Shown: positions 44,664 to 52,357 of the stretch, piece after piece | Position numbering within the stretch: position 1 is the stretch's first letter | Layout: each line of letters begins with the position of its first letter | The notes under the pieces: model-generated | Seen by the model: only the letters and a program-made list of their open reading frames with translations | Told to the model about the DNA's origin: nothing | Databases searched by the model: none | Source of the DNA: DLAJ01 sp023663615 | Lineage (GTDB): Bacteria > Bacillota > Clostridia > Lachnospirales > Lachnospiraceae | Direction: 5' to 3' | NCBI GenBank assembly: GCA_023663615.1 | Contig: JAMPHA010000006.1 | Span: 1-64,000 of the forward strand | DNA: 64,000 nucleotides | Made by a program: the position numbers and the translations under genes

Positions 44664-44698
44664 AAAGGCTTCGTCCTGTTACAGGACGGGGCCTTTTT
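44664..44698 (+). terminator. Terminator-like hairpin ahead of ileS
   Basis: AAAGGC...CGTCCTG-TTA-CAGGACG...GCCTTTTT forms a two-part stem with a T run. It lies 48 nt after the previous stop and 68 nt before ileS. Just before it is AGAGGTGGTGAACGAGC, which loosely resembles a T-box sequence, but there is no room for a full T-box leader, so a plain terminator is the simpler reading. Confidence 0.7.
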
Positions 44699-44766
44699 CG
44701 ATCTGGCAGGGAGTTTCGTAAACAAAGCATGCGAAGCACGATTTTTTTTGAGAAAGGAGCACGAAC

Positions 44767-47700
44767 ATGTATCAGAAAGTATCAACGGATCTGCATTTTG
44801 TCGAGCGGGAAAAGGAAGTCAGCGCGTTTTGGAAAGAGCATGATATTTTCCGCAAATCCATGGAGGGACGCAAGGACGGACCGACCTATACGTTTTACGA
44901 CGGACCGCCGACAGCGAACGGAAAGCCGCATATCGGGCATGTCTTAACGCGTGTCATTAAGGATATGATTCCGCGTTACCGCACGATGAAGGGCTACATG
45001 GTACCGCGTAAGGCAGGCTGGGATACGCACGGACTTCCGGTGGAATTAGAAGTGGAAAAACAGCTCGGTCTGGACGGGAAAGACCAGATCGAAGATTACG
45101 GTCTCGATCCGTTTATTTCCAAGTGTAAGGAGTCCGTTTGGAAGTACAAGGGCATGTGGGAGGATTTCTCCCAGACGGTCGGATTCTGGGCGGATATGGA
45201 TGAGCCGTATGTCACCTACCATGATGATTTTATTGAATCCGAGTGGTGGGCGTTAAAGCAGATCTGGGATAAAGGACTGTTGTATAAGGGCTTTAAGATC
45301 GTACCGTACTGCCCGCGCTGCGGGACGCCGCTTTCCTCGCATGAGGTGGCGCAGGGCTATAAGGCGGTCAAGGAGCGCTCGGCGGTCGTGCGGTTCCGGG
45401 TAAAGGGAGAGGACGCTTATTTTTTGGCATGGACGACGACGCCGTGGACGCTTCCGTCCAATGTCGCGCTCTGCGTTAATCCGGACGAAATTTACTGTAA
45501 GGTAAAAGCGGCGGACGGCTATACGTATTATATGGCGCAGGCGCTTCTCGATACCGTGCTTGGTTCTTTGGCTTCGGAAGGGACGCCGGCATACGAAGTG
45601 CTGGAAACCTGCAGCGGAAAGGATCTGGAATATAAGGAATATGAGCCGCTGTTTGCGTGCGCGGCGGATGTGGCAGAAAAGCAGCACAAGAAAGGACATT
45701 ATGTGACCTGCGATTCCTACGTCACGATGACGGACGGCACGGGCATCGTTCATATTGCACCGGCATTCGGCGAGGACGACGCGCAGGTGGGAAGAAAATA
45801 CGATCTTCCGTTCGTGCAGTTTGTGGACGGAAAAGGAAATATGACACAGGAGACGCCGTATGCGGGATTGTTTGTGAAAAAAGCAGATCCCGAAATCTTA
45901 AAGGATCTCGATAAAGAGGGAAAATTGTTTGACGCGCCGAAATTTGAGCACGATTATCCGTTCTGCTGGCGCTGTGACACGCCGCTGATCTACTATGCGC
46001 GTGAATCCTGGTTTATCAAGATGACGGCGGTTAGGGACGAACTTGTGCGCAATAACCAGACGGTCAACTGGATCCCGCCTTCCATCGGCGAGGGACGCTT
46101 CGGTAACTGGCTGGAAAACATCCAGGACTGGGGCGTTTCGCGGAACCGTTACTGGGGAACGCCGCTCAACGTATGGGAGTGCGGCGGCTGCGGTCATCAG
46201 GAGTCCGTCGGTTCGCGTGAGGAGTTAGAGAAACTAAGCGGCAATCCGGCGGCGCGCACGGTGGAACTGCACCGGCCGTATGTGGATGAGATCACCTGCC
46301 CCTGCCCGAAATGCGGCGGGACGATGAAACGTGTGCCGGAAGTCATTGACTGCTGGTTTGATTCGGGTGCGATGCCGTTTGCACAGCATCATTATCCGTT
46401 TGAAAATAAGGAATTGTTTGAGGCGCAGTTCCCGGCGCAGTTTATTTCCGAGGCGGTCGATCAGACGCGCGGATGGTTCTATTCGCTCATGGCGGAATCC
46501 ACCTTATTGTTTGGCAAAGCGCCCTATGAGAACGTGATCGTGCTTGGTCTGGTGCAGGATGAGAACGGACAGAAAATGAGCAAGTCCAAGGGCAATGCAG
46601 TCGATCCGTTTGATGCGCTTGAGACATACGGAGCGGACGCGATCCGCTGGTATTTCTATATCAATTCCGCACCGTGGCTGCCGAACCGTTTTCACGGGAA
46701 GGCGGTGCAGGAAGGACAGCGCAAGTTCCTGGGAACATTGTGGAACACGTATGCATTTTTTGTTCTTTATGCGAATATCGACCAGTTCGACGCGACGAAA
46801 TATGAGCTGGAGTATGACAAACTTCCGGTCATGGATAAATGGCTGCTCTCGAAGCTGAACACGGCGATCGGCGAAGTGGACGGGCATTTGGAGAATTACC
46901 GCATTCCGGAGGCGGCAAAGGTGCTCGATAACTTTGTGGATGAAATGAGCAACTGGTATGTCAGAAGAAGCCGCGAGCGTTTTTGGGCAAAAGGGATGGA
47001 GCAGGACAAGATCAACGCCTATATGACGCTTTATACGGCGCTTGTGACGATCGCGAAATGCGCCGCGCCGATGGTGCCGTTCATGACGGAGGAAATTTAT
47101 CGCAATCTGGTATGCAGCATTGACAAGTCCGCGCCGGAGAGTATTCATTTATGTGATTTTCCGACGGCGGATGATGCGATGATCGATAAGAAGCTGGAGA
47201 CGGACATGGAGGAAGTGCTGAATCTGGTCGTGATGGGACGCGCGGCGCGCAATACCGCCAACATCAAGAACCGCCAGCCGATCGGGACCATGTTTGTAAA
47301 AGCGGACAGAGAACTTGACGGATTTTATCAGGATATTGTGAAAGATGAGCTGAACGTAAAGAAGATCGTATTTACCGATGAAGTGAGCGAATTTACGAGC
47401 TACAGCTTCAAGCCGCAGCTAAAGACGGTCGGACCGAAATACGGTAAACAGCTCGGCGGCATCAAGGCGCATTTGGCGGAGCTTGACGGCAATGCGGCGA
47501 TGGCACAGTTGAAAGAGAAAGGCGCGCTTGTCTTTTCGGTGGATGGCACGGAAGTGTCGCTTGCTGAGGAGGATCTGCTGATCGAAATGACGCAGAAAGA
47601 GGGCTATGTCGCCGAATCGGATCATGATGTGACGGTCGTGCTGGATGCGAACCTGACGGAGGAGCTGATCGAGGAGGGCTTTGTCTACGAGATCATCAGC

Positions 47701-47925
47701 AAAATCCAGACGATGCGTAAGGACAGCGGCTTTGAGGTCATGGATCACATTGAGGTCACTGTGAGCGGCAGCGAGAAAATTGCGAAGCTGATCGAGGTTC
47801 ACGGGCGGAAGATCGCAGAAAAAGTGCTGGCGGACGCATTTATCACGGCATCGGACTGTGAAGGCGGAAAAGAGTGGAACATCAACGGTGAGAATGTGAA
47901 ACTCGGCGTGGAAAAAGTGAAGTAA
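44767..47925 (+). CDS. ileS: Isoleucyl-tRNA synthetase
   Basis: A 1052-aa class I synthetase: GPPTANGKPHIGH holds the HIGH motif, KMSKSKGNAVDP holds KMSKS, and a large editing insert lies between (WTTTPWTLPSN, GTGIVHIAPAFGEDD). The length, the GWDTHGLPVELEVEK segment and the C-terminus without the Cys4 zinc finger fit the eukaryote-like IleRS type 2, which from family knowledge is often less sensitive to mupirocin. AAAGGAG precedes the ATG. Its last 53 bp, stop codon and terminator are duplicated 1,015 bp downstream. Confidence 0.96.
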   Translation: MYQKVSTDLHFVEREKEVSAFWKEHDIFRKSMEGRKDGPTYTFYDGPPTANGKPHIGHVLTRVIKDMIPRYRTMKGYMVPRKAGWDTHGLPVELEVEKQLGLDGKDQIEDYGLDPFISKCKESVWKYKGMWEDFSQTVGFWADMDEPYVTYHDDFIESEWWALKQIWDKGLLYKGFKIVPYCPRCGTPLSSHEVAQGYKAVKERSAVVRFRVKGEDAYFLAWTTTPWTLPSNVALCVNPDEIYCKVKAADGYTYYMAQALLDTVLGSLASEGTPAYEVLETCSGKDLEYKEYEPLFACAADVAEKQHKKGHYVTCDSYVTMTDGTGIVHIAPAFGEDDAQVGRKYDLPFVQFVDGKGNMTQETPYAGLFVKKADPEILKDLDKEGKLFDAPKFEHDYPFCWRCDTPLIYYARESWFIKMTAVRDELVRNNQTVNWIPPSIGEGRFGNWLENIQDWGVSRNRYWGTPLNVWECGGCGHQESVGSREELEKLSGNPAARTVELHRPYVDEITCPCPKCGGTMKRVPEVIDCWFDSGAMPFAQHHYPFENKELFEAQFPAQFISEAVDQTRGWFYSLMAESTLLFGKAPYENVIVLGLVQDENGQKMSKSKGNAVDPFDALETYGADAIRWYFYINSAPWLPNRFHGKAVQEGQRKFLGTLWNTYAFFVLYANIDQFDATKYELEYDKLPVMDKWLLSKLNTAIGEVDGHLENYRIPEAAKVLDNFVDEMSNWYVRRSRERFWAKGMEQDKINAYMTLYTALVTIAKCAAPMVPFMTEEIYRNLVCSIDKSAPESIHLCDFPTADDAMIDKKLETDMEEVLNLVVMGRAARNTANIKNRQPIGTMFVKADRELDGFYQDIVKDELNVKKIVFTDEVSEFTSYSFKPQLKTVGPKYGKQLGGIKAHLAELDGNAAMAQLKEKGALVFSVDGTEVSLAEEDLLIEMTQKEGYVAESDHDVTVVLDANLTEELIEEGFVYEIISKIQTMRKDSGFEVMDHIEVTVSGSEKIAKLIEVHGRKIAEKVLADAFITASDCEGGKEWNINGENVKLGVEKVK

Positions 47926-47996
47926 GCAGATCCGGTGAGGGGGCGTTGGAACCGGGCAAAAATTATGGCGGCAGGGAGAGTACCTGCCGCCGTTTT
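47871..47996. repeat. Left copy of 126-bp direct repeat (3' end of ileS plus terminator)
   Basis: This segment contains the last 17 ileS codons, its stop and the following hairpin. It recurs at 48886-49011, offset by exactly 1,015 bp, with six mismatches. All six fall after 47929, so 59 bp (47871-47929) are identical. Confidence 0.95.
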
Positions 47997-47997
47997 T
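47967..47997 (+). terminator. Terminator of ileS
   Basis: GGCGGCAGG-GAGAGTA-CCTGCCGCC followed by GTTTTT. A 9-bp perfect stem. Confidence 0.85.
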
Positions 47998-48034
47998 CTA
48001 TCCGAATTTTTATACAGAAAATCAAATATATAAT

Positions 48035-48048
48035 GCAGAAGGTTCTGC
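48035..48048. promoter_or_regulatory. Perfect palindrome upstream of the MNT gene
   Basis: GCAGAA-GG-TTCTGC, a 14-bp dyad about 20-50 bp upstream of the promoter elements of the toxin-antitoxin pair. Possible operator; no direct support beyond symmetry and position. Confidence 0.35.
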
Positions 48049-48065
48049 TTTGATCTTGTTTTACA

Positions 48066-48094
48066 TTGCTTTTAATTGAATCTCAAAGTATAAT
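48066..48094 (+). promoter_or_regulatory. Promoter of the MNT-HEPN pair
   Basis: TTGCTT (48066-48071), 17 bp, TATAAT (48089-48094). A second TATAAT at 48101-48106 pairs less well with TTGAAT (48076-48081, 19 bp). The region is strongly AT-rich compared with its surroundings. Confidence 0.55.
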
Positions 48095-48155
48095 ATTCCA
48101 TATAATAGACCACGAAAAGATAGACGAAAGATGAAAAAGCAAGGAGGATGATGTC

Positions 48156-48497
48156 ATGCCAATTAAAATAAATAATTTGTTAAATCAATATGTAGGTAAG
48201 ATAAAGGCTATCTATGGACAGTGTTTGAAAGCTGTTATTTTATATGGTTCTTATGCAAGGGGCGATTACAGGGAAGATTCAGATATTGATATTATGATTC
48301 TGCTCAATATAGCAGATTTAGAAATTGAGAACTATGGACAACAGTTGTCAGACATGACCTATGATTTCAATATGGATTATGATGTGGATATTAAGCCTAT
48401 CGCTAAATCTGATGCGCATTTCAGATATTGGTTAAAGGCATACCCATTTTATGCAAATGTGGAAAGAGAAGGGATAAAACTGTATGGAACAGCATGA
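48156..48497 (+). CDS. MNT-type nucleotidyltransferase, antitoxin of HEPN pair
   Basis: 113 aa with the minimal nucleotidyltransferase signature GSYARGDYREDSDIDI, i.e. GSx10DxD, and a further Asp in DVDIKPIAK. Antitoxins of this class silence a HEPN ribonuclease, in studied cases by adding AMP to it. AAGGAGG precedes ATG 48156. Codon use is AT-rich (Lys AAA, Ile ATA/ATT, Leu TTA), unlike neighbours, indicating transfer. It overlaps the HEPN gene by 14 nt, the typical translational coupling of such pairs. Confidence 0.9.
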   Translation: MPIKINNLLNQYVGKIKAIYGQCLKAVILYGSYARGDYREDSDIDIMILLNIADLEIENYGQQLSDMTYDFNMDYDVDIKPIAKSDAHFRYWLKAYPFYANVEREGIKLYGTA

Positions 48498-48906
48498 AGA
48501 AGGAACTAAAATTGATTTGATGAAATACAGACTGGAAACGGCAAAAAGTGATTTAAAAGCAGCTAAAATTCTGATAGAAGCAGAGGAATACAGGGCTTCC
48601 AATAACAGAGCTTATTATGCTATTTTTCATGCCATATCAGCAATCCATGCATTTGACGGAAAATCGTATAAAAGACATAAAGACACAATCAGTAATTTTA
48701 ATAAAGACTATGTAAAAACAGAGATTTTTCCTAAAGAGATAGGTAGAAAAATCGCGCGCGCAGAAGAGATTCGACATGAAAGCGATTATGATGATTTTTA
48801 TATCGCTACGAGGGAAAAGTCTCAAGAACAGATTGAAACGGCGGAAAAATTGCTAGAGTTGGTTGAAAACTTTTGTAAAAATAGGAGAGTGGAACATCAA
48901 CGGTGA
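48484..48906 (+). CDS. HEPN-domain toxin (UPF0332-like), C-terminus formed by duplicated ileS DNA
   Basis: A 140-aa all-helical protein. NNRAYYAIFHAI provides an R-x6-H motif, the catalytic signature of HEPN ribonucleases. Helices at each end are charged. It is the predicted RNase toxin paired with the MNT antitoxin. The AT-rich composition ends abruptly at 48885: residues 135-140 (RVEHQR) and the TGA are read, in a different frame, from the duplicated ileS 3' segment. The natural C-terminus may therefore have been cut or replaced when the cassette entered. Confidence 0.88.
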   Translation: MEQHEEGTKIDLMKYRLETAKSDLKAAKILIEAEEYRASNNRAYYAIFHAISAIHAFDGKSYKRHKDTISNFNKDYVKTEIFPKEIGRKIARAEEIRHESDYDDFYIATREKSQEQIETAEKLLELVENFCKNRRVEHQR

Positions 48907-49011
48907 GAATGTGAAACTCGGCGTGGAAAAAGTGAAGTAAGCAGTTCCGGTGAGGGTTCGTTGGCACCGGGTAAAAATTACGGCGGCAGGGAGAGTACCT
49001 GCCGCCGTTTT
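48886..49011. repeat. Right copy of the 126-bp ileS 3'-end repeat
   Basis: Matches 47871-47996 with six substitutions, all in the non-coding half. It includes a second, pairing-competent terminator (48982-49011). The remaining gap up to the next gene holds about 125 bp with no recognised feature and then a 16-bp minisatellite. Confidence 0.95.
48982..49011 (+). terminator. Duplicate terminator, now serving the HEPN gene
   Basis: The same GGCGGCAGG/CCTGCCGCC stem as after ileS, followed by GTTTT then C. Confidence 0.75.
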
Positions 49012-49135
49012 CATAACTCATAGGATTCGGGTGTCAGAATCCCTGCAATGAAATCGGTGTCCAGCAGAGGCCTTCATGATGTTAGAGTCTCCAACCTATC
49101 CGATCGGATTTTTTGCGCACTATAAAGGTATGAGT

Positions 49136-49255
49136 GCTCATAAGACAGGATGACAGCAAGACAGGGTGACAGCAAGGCAGGATGACAGCAAGACAGGGTG
49201 ACAGCAAGGCAGGATGACGGCAAAACAGGGTGACAGCAAGACAGAGCGACAGCGA
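49136..49255. repeat. 16-bp tandem repeat, about seven copies
   Basis: Units of the type GACAGCAAGACAGGGT and GACAGCAAGGCAGGAT alternate, giving a 32-bp higher-order period. The array lies between the duplicated ileS end and the sigma-factor gene. Sixteen is not a multiple of three, and no ribosome-binding site or plausible product was seen. Confidence 0.88.
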
Positions 49256-49293
49256 TATGCCGGCGGGCGTCGATGGAAGGGAGGGGAAAAGGT

Positions 49294-50880
49294 GTGGATG
49301 AGAGCGAAGTCATTTCCTATATTGAACCGATTTATCGTTTTTGCTGTAAACGGCTGAACAGCCGCGCGGATGCGGAGGATCTGGCGAGCGAGATTCTCTG
49401 TCATATTTTAGCAGGAATGAAAAAGTATAAGATAGAGTCTTTTGACGCGTGGGTTTGGCGGGTCGCACATAACCGGTACGCAAGATGGCTTGATAAGCGA
49501 AACAGGGAACGGGCGATTCCAACGGAGACGGAATCGTTATTTCAGGCAGTGGATGCCGCGGCGGACGAAGCGTATGACCGGGTCGATGAGGAGGCGTTGG
49601 AAAAAGAGTTTGATGCGGTCTATCATTTTCTGCACACGCTTTCCGCCGCATATCGGAACATTTTTATTGACTATTATGTCGGGGAAATGTCGGTGCGGGC
49701 GCTTTCAGAAAAGTATGGTCTTCCGGAGACGACGGTCAAGTGGCGTCTGAATGTGGGACGAAAAAAAATCAGAGAACGGATAGGAGGAGTGCATATGGAC
49801 AGGGTTTATAAAAGGATCAATTGGAATACGACAAGCTGCAACGGAAACATGGATGCCGATCAATATCTGCATACGCAAATAGCAAGAGCGGTCTGCCGAG
49901 CGGCTTATGAAAAGCCGCTGACTGTCGAGGAAATCAGCGTCAGCACCGGGATTCCCGCCATGTATATTGAAGATGAACTGCCGCGTTTAGAGTACGGGGA
50001 TGCGGTCTGCCGGATTGGAAATAAGTATGCGGCCAATTTTATTATTCTCCGCTTGCAGGACAGGGAAGCGATCGGACACGCGCCGGATGTACTGGTGGAA
50101 ATGATTGCGGACAGAATGGAACAGTTATTGCAAAGCAGGGCGGATGAAGTAAAAGCGCTCGATTTTTACGGACATGACTTTGGCATGGACCGTCTGGGAT
50201 ATATTTTGATCCCATATTTATTGAGACAGAAGATCAGAAGATTAAAGGTAGAGCGTTTGGGGCTTAAAGACGGCGCCTATCCGATGCGCAGGGACGGCGG
50301 GTACGGCTGGTTCATTGTGGAAGAGACTGTCGATGAAAGTGAGATTTGCAGGGAATACAGCGCCGGATGCAATCGGGCGGGAAATCTATATTATTACTCG
50401 ATAGAAAAATATTTTGACCGCAGCGTATACCGCGGCAGGGGAATCTGCTGGCTCGATGAGACGGGAATATTACAAAACGCCGATGCGGGCGTGCTGGATA
50501 AGAAGATATTGTCCGACGAAGACGCGGCGCGTCTGATCCAAAATCATCTGTTGGTCAGAGAGGGGGATCAGTATCGGTTCCGTTTTGCCTGCTTTACGAG
50601 GGAACAGTTTGAAGCGTTTTTATTCCTGTTTGACGAGGATGACGAACAGCTTGACGACAGTTTCACAGAATGGATCGCAGATGTTCGGAAACGATTTGCC
50701 AAGGTTGTTCCGGCGCGCATGGAGGATCAGATCAATCAATGGGTTTCGGGATATTTATCCGAGATTATCGGGATTGTCATCGAAGAACTCATCCGCAGGG
50801 GCAGCCTAAGAAAAGCGGATCCGGACAAACCGCTGACGGACGGTGTTTTCTATGTGGACGGCGGGGAAATTGATCTGTAA
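49294..50880 (+). CDS. ECF-type sigma factor fused to a winged-helix-like C-terminal protein
   Basis: 528 aa, three times the normal ECF length. Residues 1-75 form sigma region 2 (IEPIYRFCCKRLNSRADAED), and 105-165 region 4 (YVGEMSVRALSEKYGLPETTVKWRL). Residues 168-528 are a separate protein: a winged-helix-like part near 195-255 (LTVEEISVSTGIPAMYIEDELPRL) and a mixed domain of unknown function. GTG 49294 with GGAGG 9 nt upstream fits the start of region 2; ATG 49273 precedes that site. Inside the gene, AGGAGG (49782-49787) stands 7 nt before an in-frame ATG (49795), so the C-terminal 361 residues may also be made alone. Confidence 0.82.
   Translation: MDESEVISYIEPIYRFCCKRLNSRADAEDLASEILCHILAGMKKYKIESFDAWVWRVAHNRYARWLDKRNRERAIPTETESLFQAVDAAADEAYDRVDEEALEKEFDAVYHFLHTLSAAYRNIFIDYYVGEMSVRALSEKYGLPETTVKWRLNVGRKKIRERIGGVHMDRVYKRINWNTTSCNGNMDADQYLHTQIARAVCRAAYEKPLTVEEISVSTGIPAMYIEDELPRLEYGDAVCRIGNKYAANFIILRLQDREAIGHAPDVLVEMIADRMEQLLQSRADEVKALDFYGHDFGMDRLGYILIPYLLRQKIRRLKVERLGLKDGAYPMRRDGGYGWFIVEETVDESEICREYSAGCNRAGNLYYYSIEKYFDRSVYRGRGICWLDETGILQNADAGVLDKKILSDEDAARLIQNHLLVREGDQYRFRFACFTREQFEAFLFLFDEDDEQLDDSFTEWIADVRKRFAKVVPARMEDQINQWVSGYLSEIIGIVIEELIRRGSLRKADPDKPLTDGVFYVDGGEIDL
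49782..49797 (+). promoter_or_regulatory. Internal ribosome-binding site and ATG within the sigma-fusion gene
   Basis: AGGAGG, seven bases, then ATG in the same frame as the sigma factor, exactly at the junction after region 4. This is what remains if two adjacent genes fused by loss of the first stop codon. Confidence 0.6.
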
Positions 50881-50968
50881 CGAATGAAGAAAAGCGTCGT
50901 AGAGCAGGATGAAATTTCATATTTTATCCGCAATGGAAGCCATGCGCCTTTTTGGGTCCATGGGAGGG

Positions 50969-50996
50969 TTGACAAATAGGTCTATAAAGTATAGAC
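50969..50996 (+). promoter_or_regulatory. Promoter region with 17-bp palindrome ahead of the propeller lipoproteins
   Basis: TTGACA (50969-50974) is followed by the perfect dyad GTCTATA-AAG-TATAGAC (50980-50996). A TATAGA inside the right arm could serve as the -10 with a short 15-bp spacer. Overlap of -10 and dyad is the layout expected for a repressor site or a spacer-twisting activator. The rest of the 204-bp gap holds nothing else recognised. Confidence 0.5.
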
Positions 50997-51084
50997 TTGT
51001 TATTAGAAAGGAGCTGAGGGGCTGGGCGCGGAAGATCGGATGCGGAGGAGTGGAATGAGAAAGACCGAAATACGGAGGACTAAG

Positions 51085-52191
51085 ATGAGAAAGACCGGAA
51101 TTCATACAATTGAAATGGTGTGCATGCTTACATTGCTGTCCGCCTGCGGAAATACGAAGGACAACGGAGCCGCGGCGGGGCGAACACTGCCGGATACGAT
51201 CCCGGTCATTTATACGGAAAGCGAATTGGAGGAATTCCATAATTTGCAGAGGGAACCGCTGTGTGAAGATTACGAGGACGCGTATGATGTGAAGATATGG
51301 GATGCGGAGCAGACGGGGATTGGCAGACCGTACGGGATCTGCGCCATGACGGATGCGATTTATGTCTGTGATTTTGACGAGTCCTGTGTGGTGGAGCTTG
51401 ACAGAAACGGAAACTGCATTGCTTCCTACGGTGAGCTTGGGGAGGGAGCGGGGCAGTTTCGGAACCCGACGGCAATCCTTCGGCATGAAGAGCTGATTTA
51501 TGTACTCGATCAGGGAAATCATAGAGTACAGGTCTTTGATGAAGATATGAACTACCAGAGTGAGATTCCGTATCGGGCGAGAGCTTTTAGCGAGAATGTC
51601 TATTTTCAGGATATGGCGATTGATGCTGACGGCACAATCTATTTAAGTGTTTGGGAGAGCGATGACCTTAGGACGGCTGTTTATTATATTTCCGACGATG
51701 GAAACACGAATCCAGTCATACCGCGGATCGGCGGCGTGCTTGCAGAATGTGCGGGCGAAGTCTATGCGATGAATGCGTATTGGTATTATCAGGATATGGT
51801 CGAGCTTCCGGGCTATGATAGTCCGGTGGCGTGTTTGACGGCAAGGAGAGGGGGACCGTGCTTTTTCCTTGGTTGCAGTAAAGACGGATTGGAACAGCTT
51901 GCCGAGCTTCCATATGAATATGAACCTGCGGATTTTTGCATTGTGGACGACATGATTTATGCGATTTCCGTACGTGAAAAGTGGGAGGGAGCGGATGTGC
52001 AGATCAATCGGCTGTCGATGCAGGGAGAACTGGATTCGGCGATTTATATTTGTGAGACGGGGGAAAGGGATACTTCTAATATCGTAAATGAACCGCTTAC
52101 TTATCCGTGGTATCTTGATGTGGTAGACGACGATCACATTTATGCGGTCGATTCGCTGTGGAAAACGGTGTATTATTTTGAAAAGAAGTAA
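51085..52191 (+). CDS. Beta-propeller lipoprotein (NHL/6-bladed type), paralogue 1
   Basis: 368 aa. The signal ends in LLSAC with lipid-modified Cys21. The mature part has NHL-like blades: IGRPYGICAMTDAIYVCDF, FRNPTAILRHEELIYVLDQ (ending NHRVQVFD) and YFQDMAIDADGTIYLSVWE. NHL propellers bind ligands or partner proteins outside the membrane. ATG 51085 follows GGAGG by 6 nt. The start region is itself duplicated: ATGAGAAAGACCG with its own GGAG also occurs at 51055 in the same frame. Followed by a close paralogue. Confidence 0.82.
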   Translation: MRKTGIHTIEMVCMLTLLSACGNTKDNGAAAGRTLPDTIPVIYTESELEEFHNLQREPLCEDYEDAYDVKIWDAEQTGIGRPYGICAMTDAIYVCDFDESCVVELDRNGNCIASYGELGEGAGQFRNPTAILRHEELIYVLDQGNHRVQVFDEDMNYQSEIPYRARAFSENVYFQDMAIDADGTIYLSVWESDDLRTAVYYISDDGNTNPVIPRIGGVLAECAGEVYAMNAYWYYQDMVELPGYDSPVACLTARRGGPCFFLGCSKDGLEQLAELPYEYEPADFCIVDDMIYAISVREKWEGADVQINRLSMQGELDSAIYICETGERDTSNIVNEPLTYPWYLDVVDDDHIYAVDSLWKTVYYFEKK

Positions 52192-52357
52192 TGAATTGAC
52201 AACAATATTTGCAGGAAAAAGCTTATCATAATAGAACCCAAAATGCACTTGAAAAGATAAGACATTTGTAATAAACTGCACATGACGGCACCGTGCATGG
52301 GTGATGTACTGGAAAAGGCAGGAAAGAACGTTGATCATTTTGAGAGGTGTTATAAGA

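Noticed and set aside
47871..49011. Assembly duplication as explanation of the ileS-end repeat
   Set aside because: The copies differ at six positions and enclose unrelated AT-rich DNA, so a simple assembly artefact is unlikely, although long reads would settle it.
49074..49404. Minus-strand open frames over the 16-bp repeat
   Set aside because: They encode only the repeat translation (Cys/His/Pro/Leu-rich) and lack start signals.
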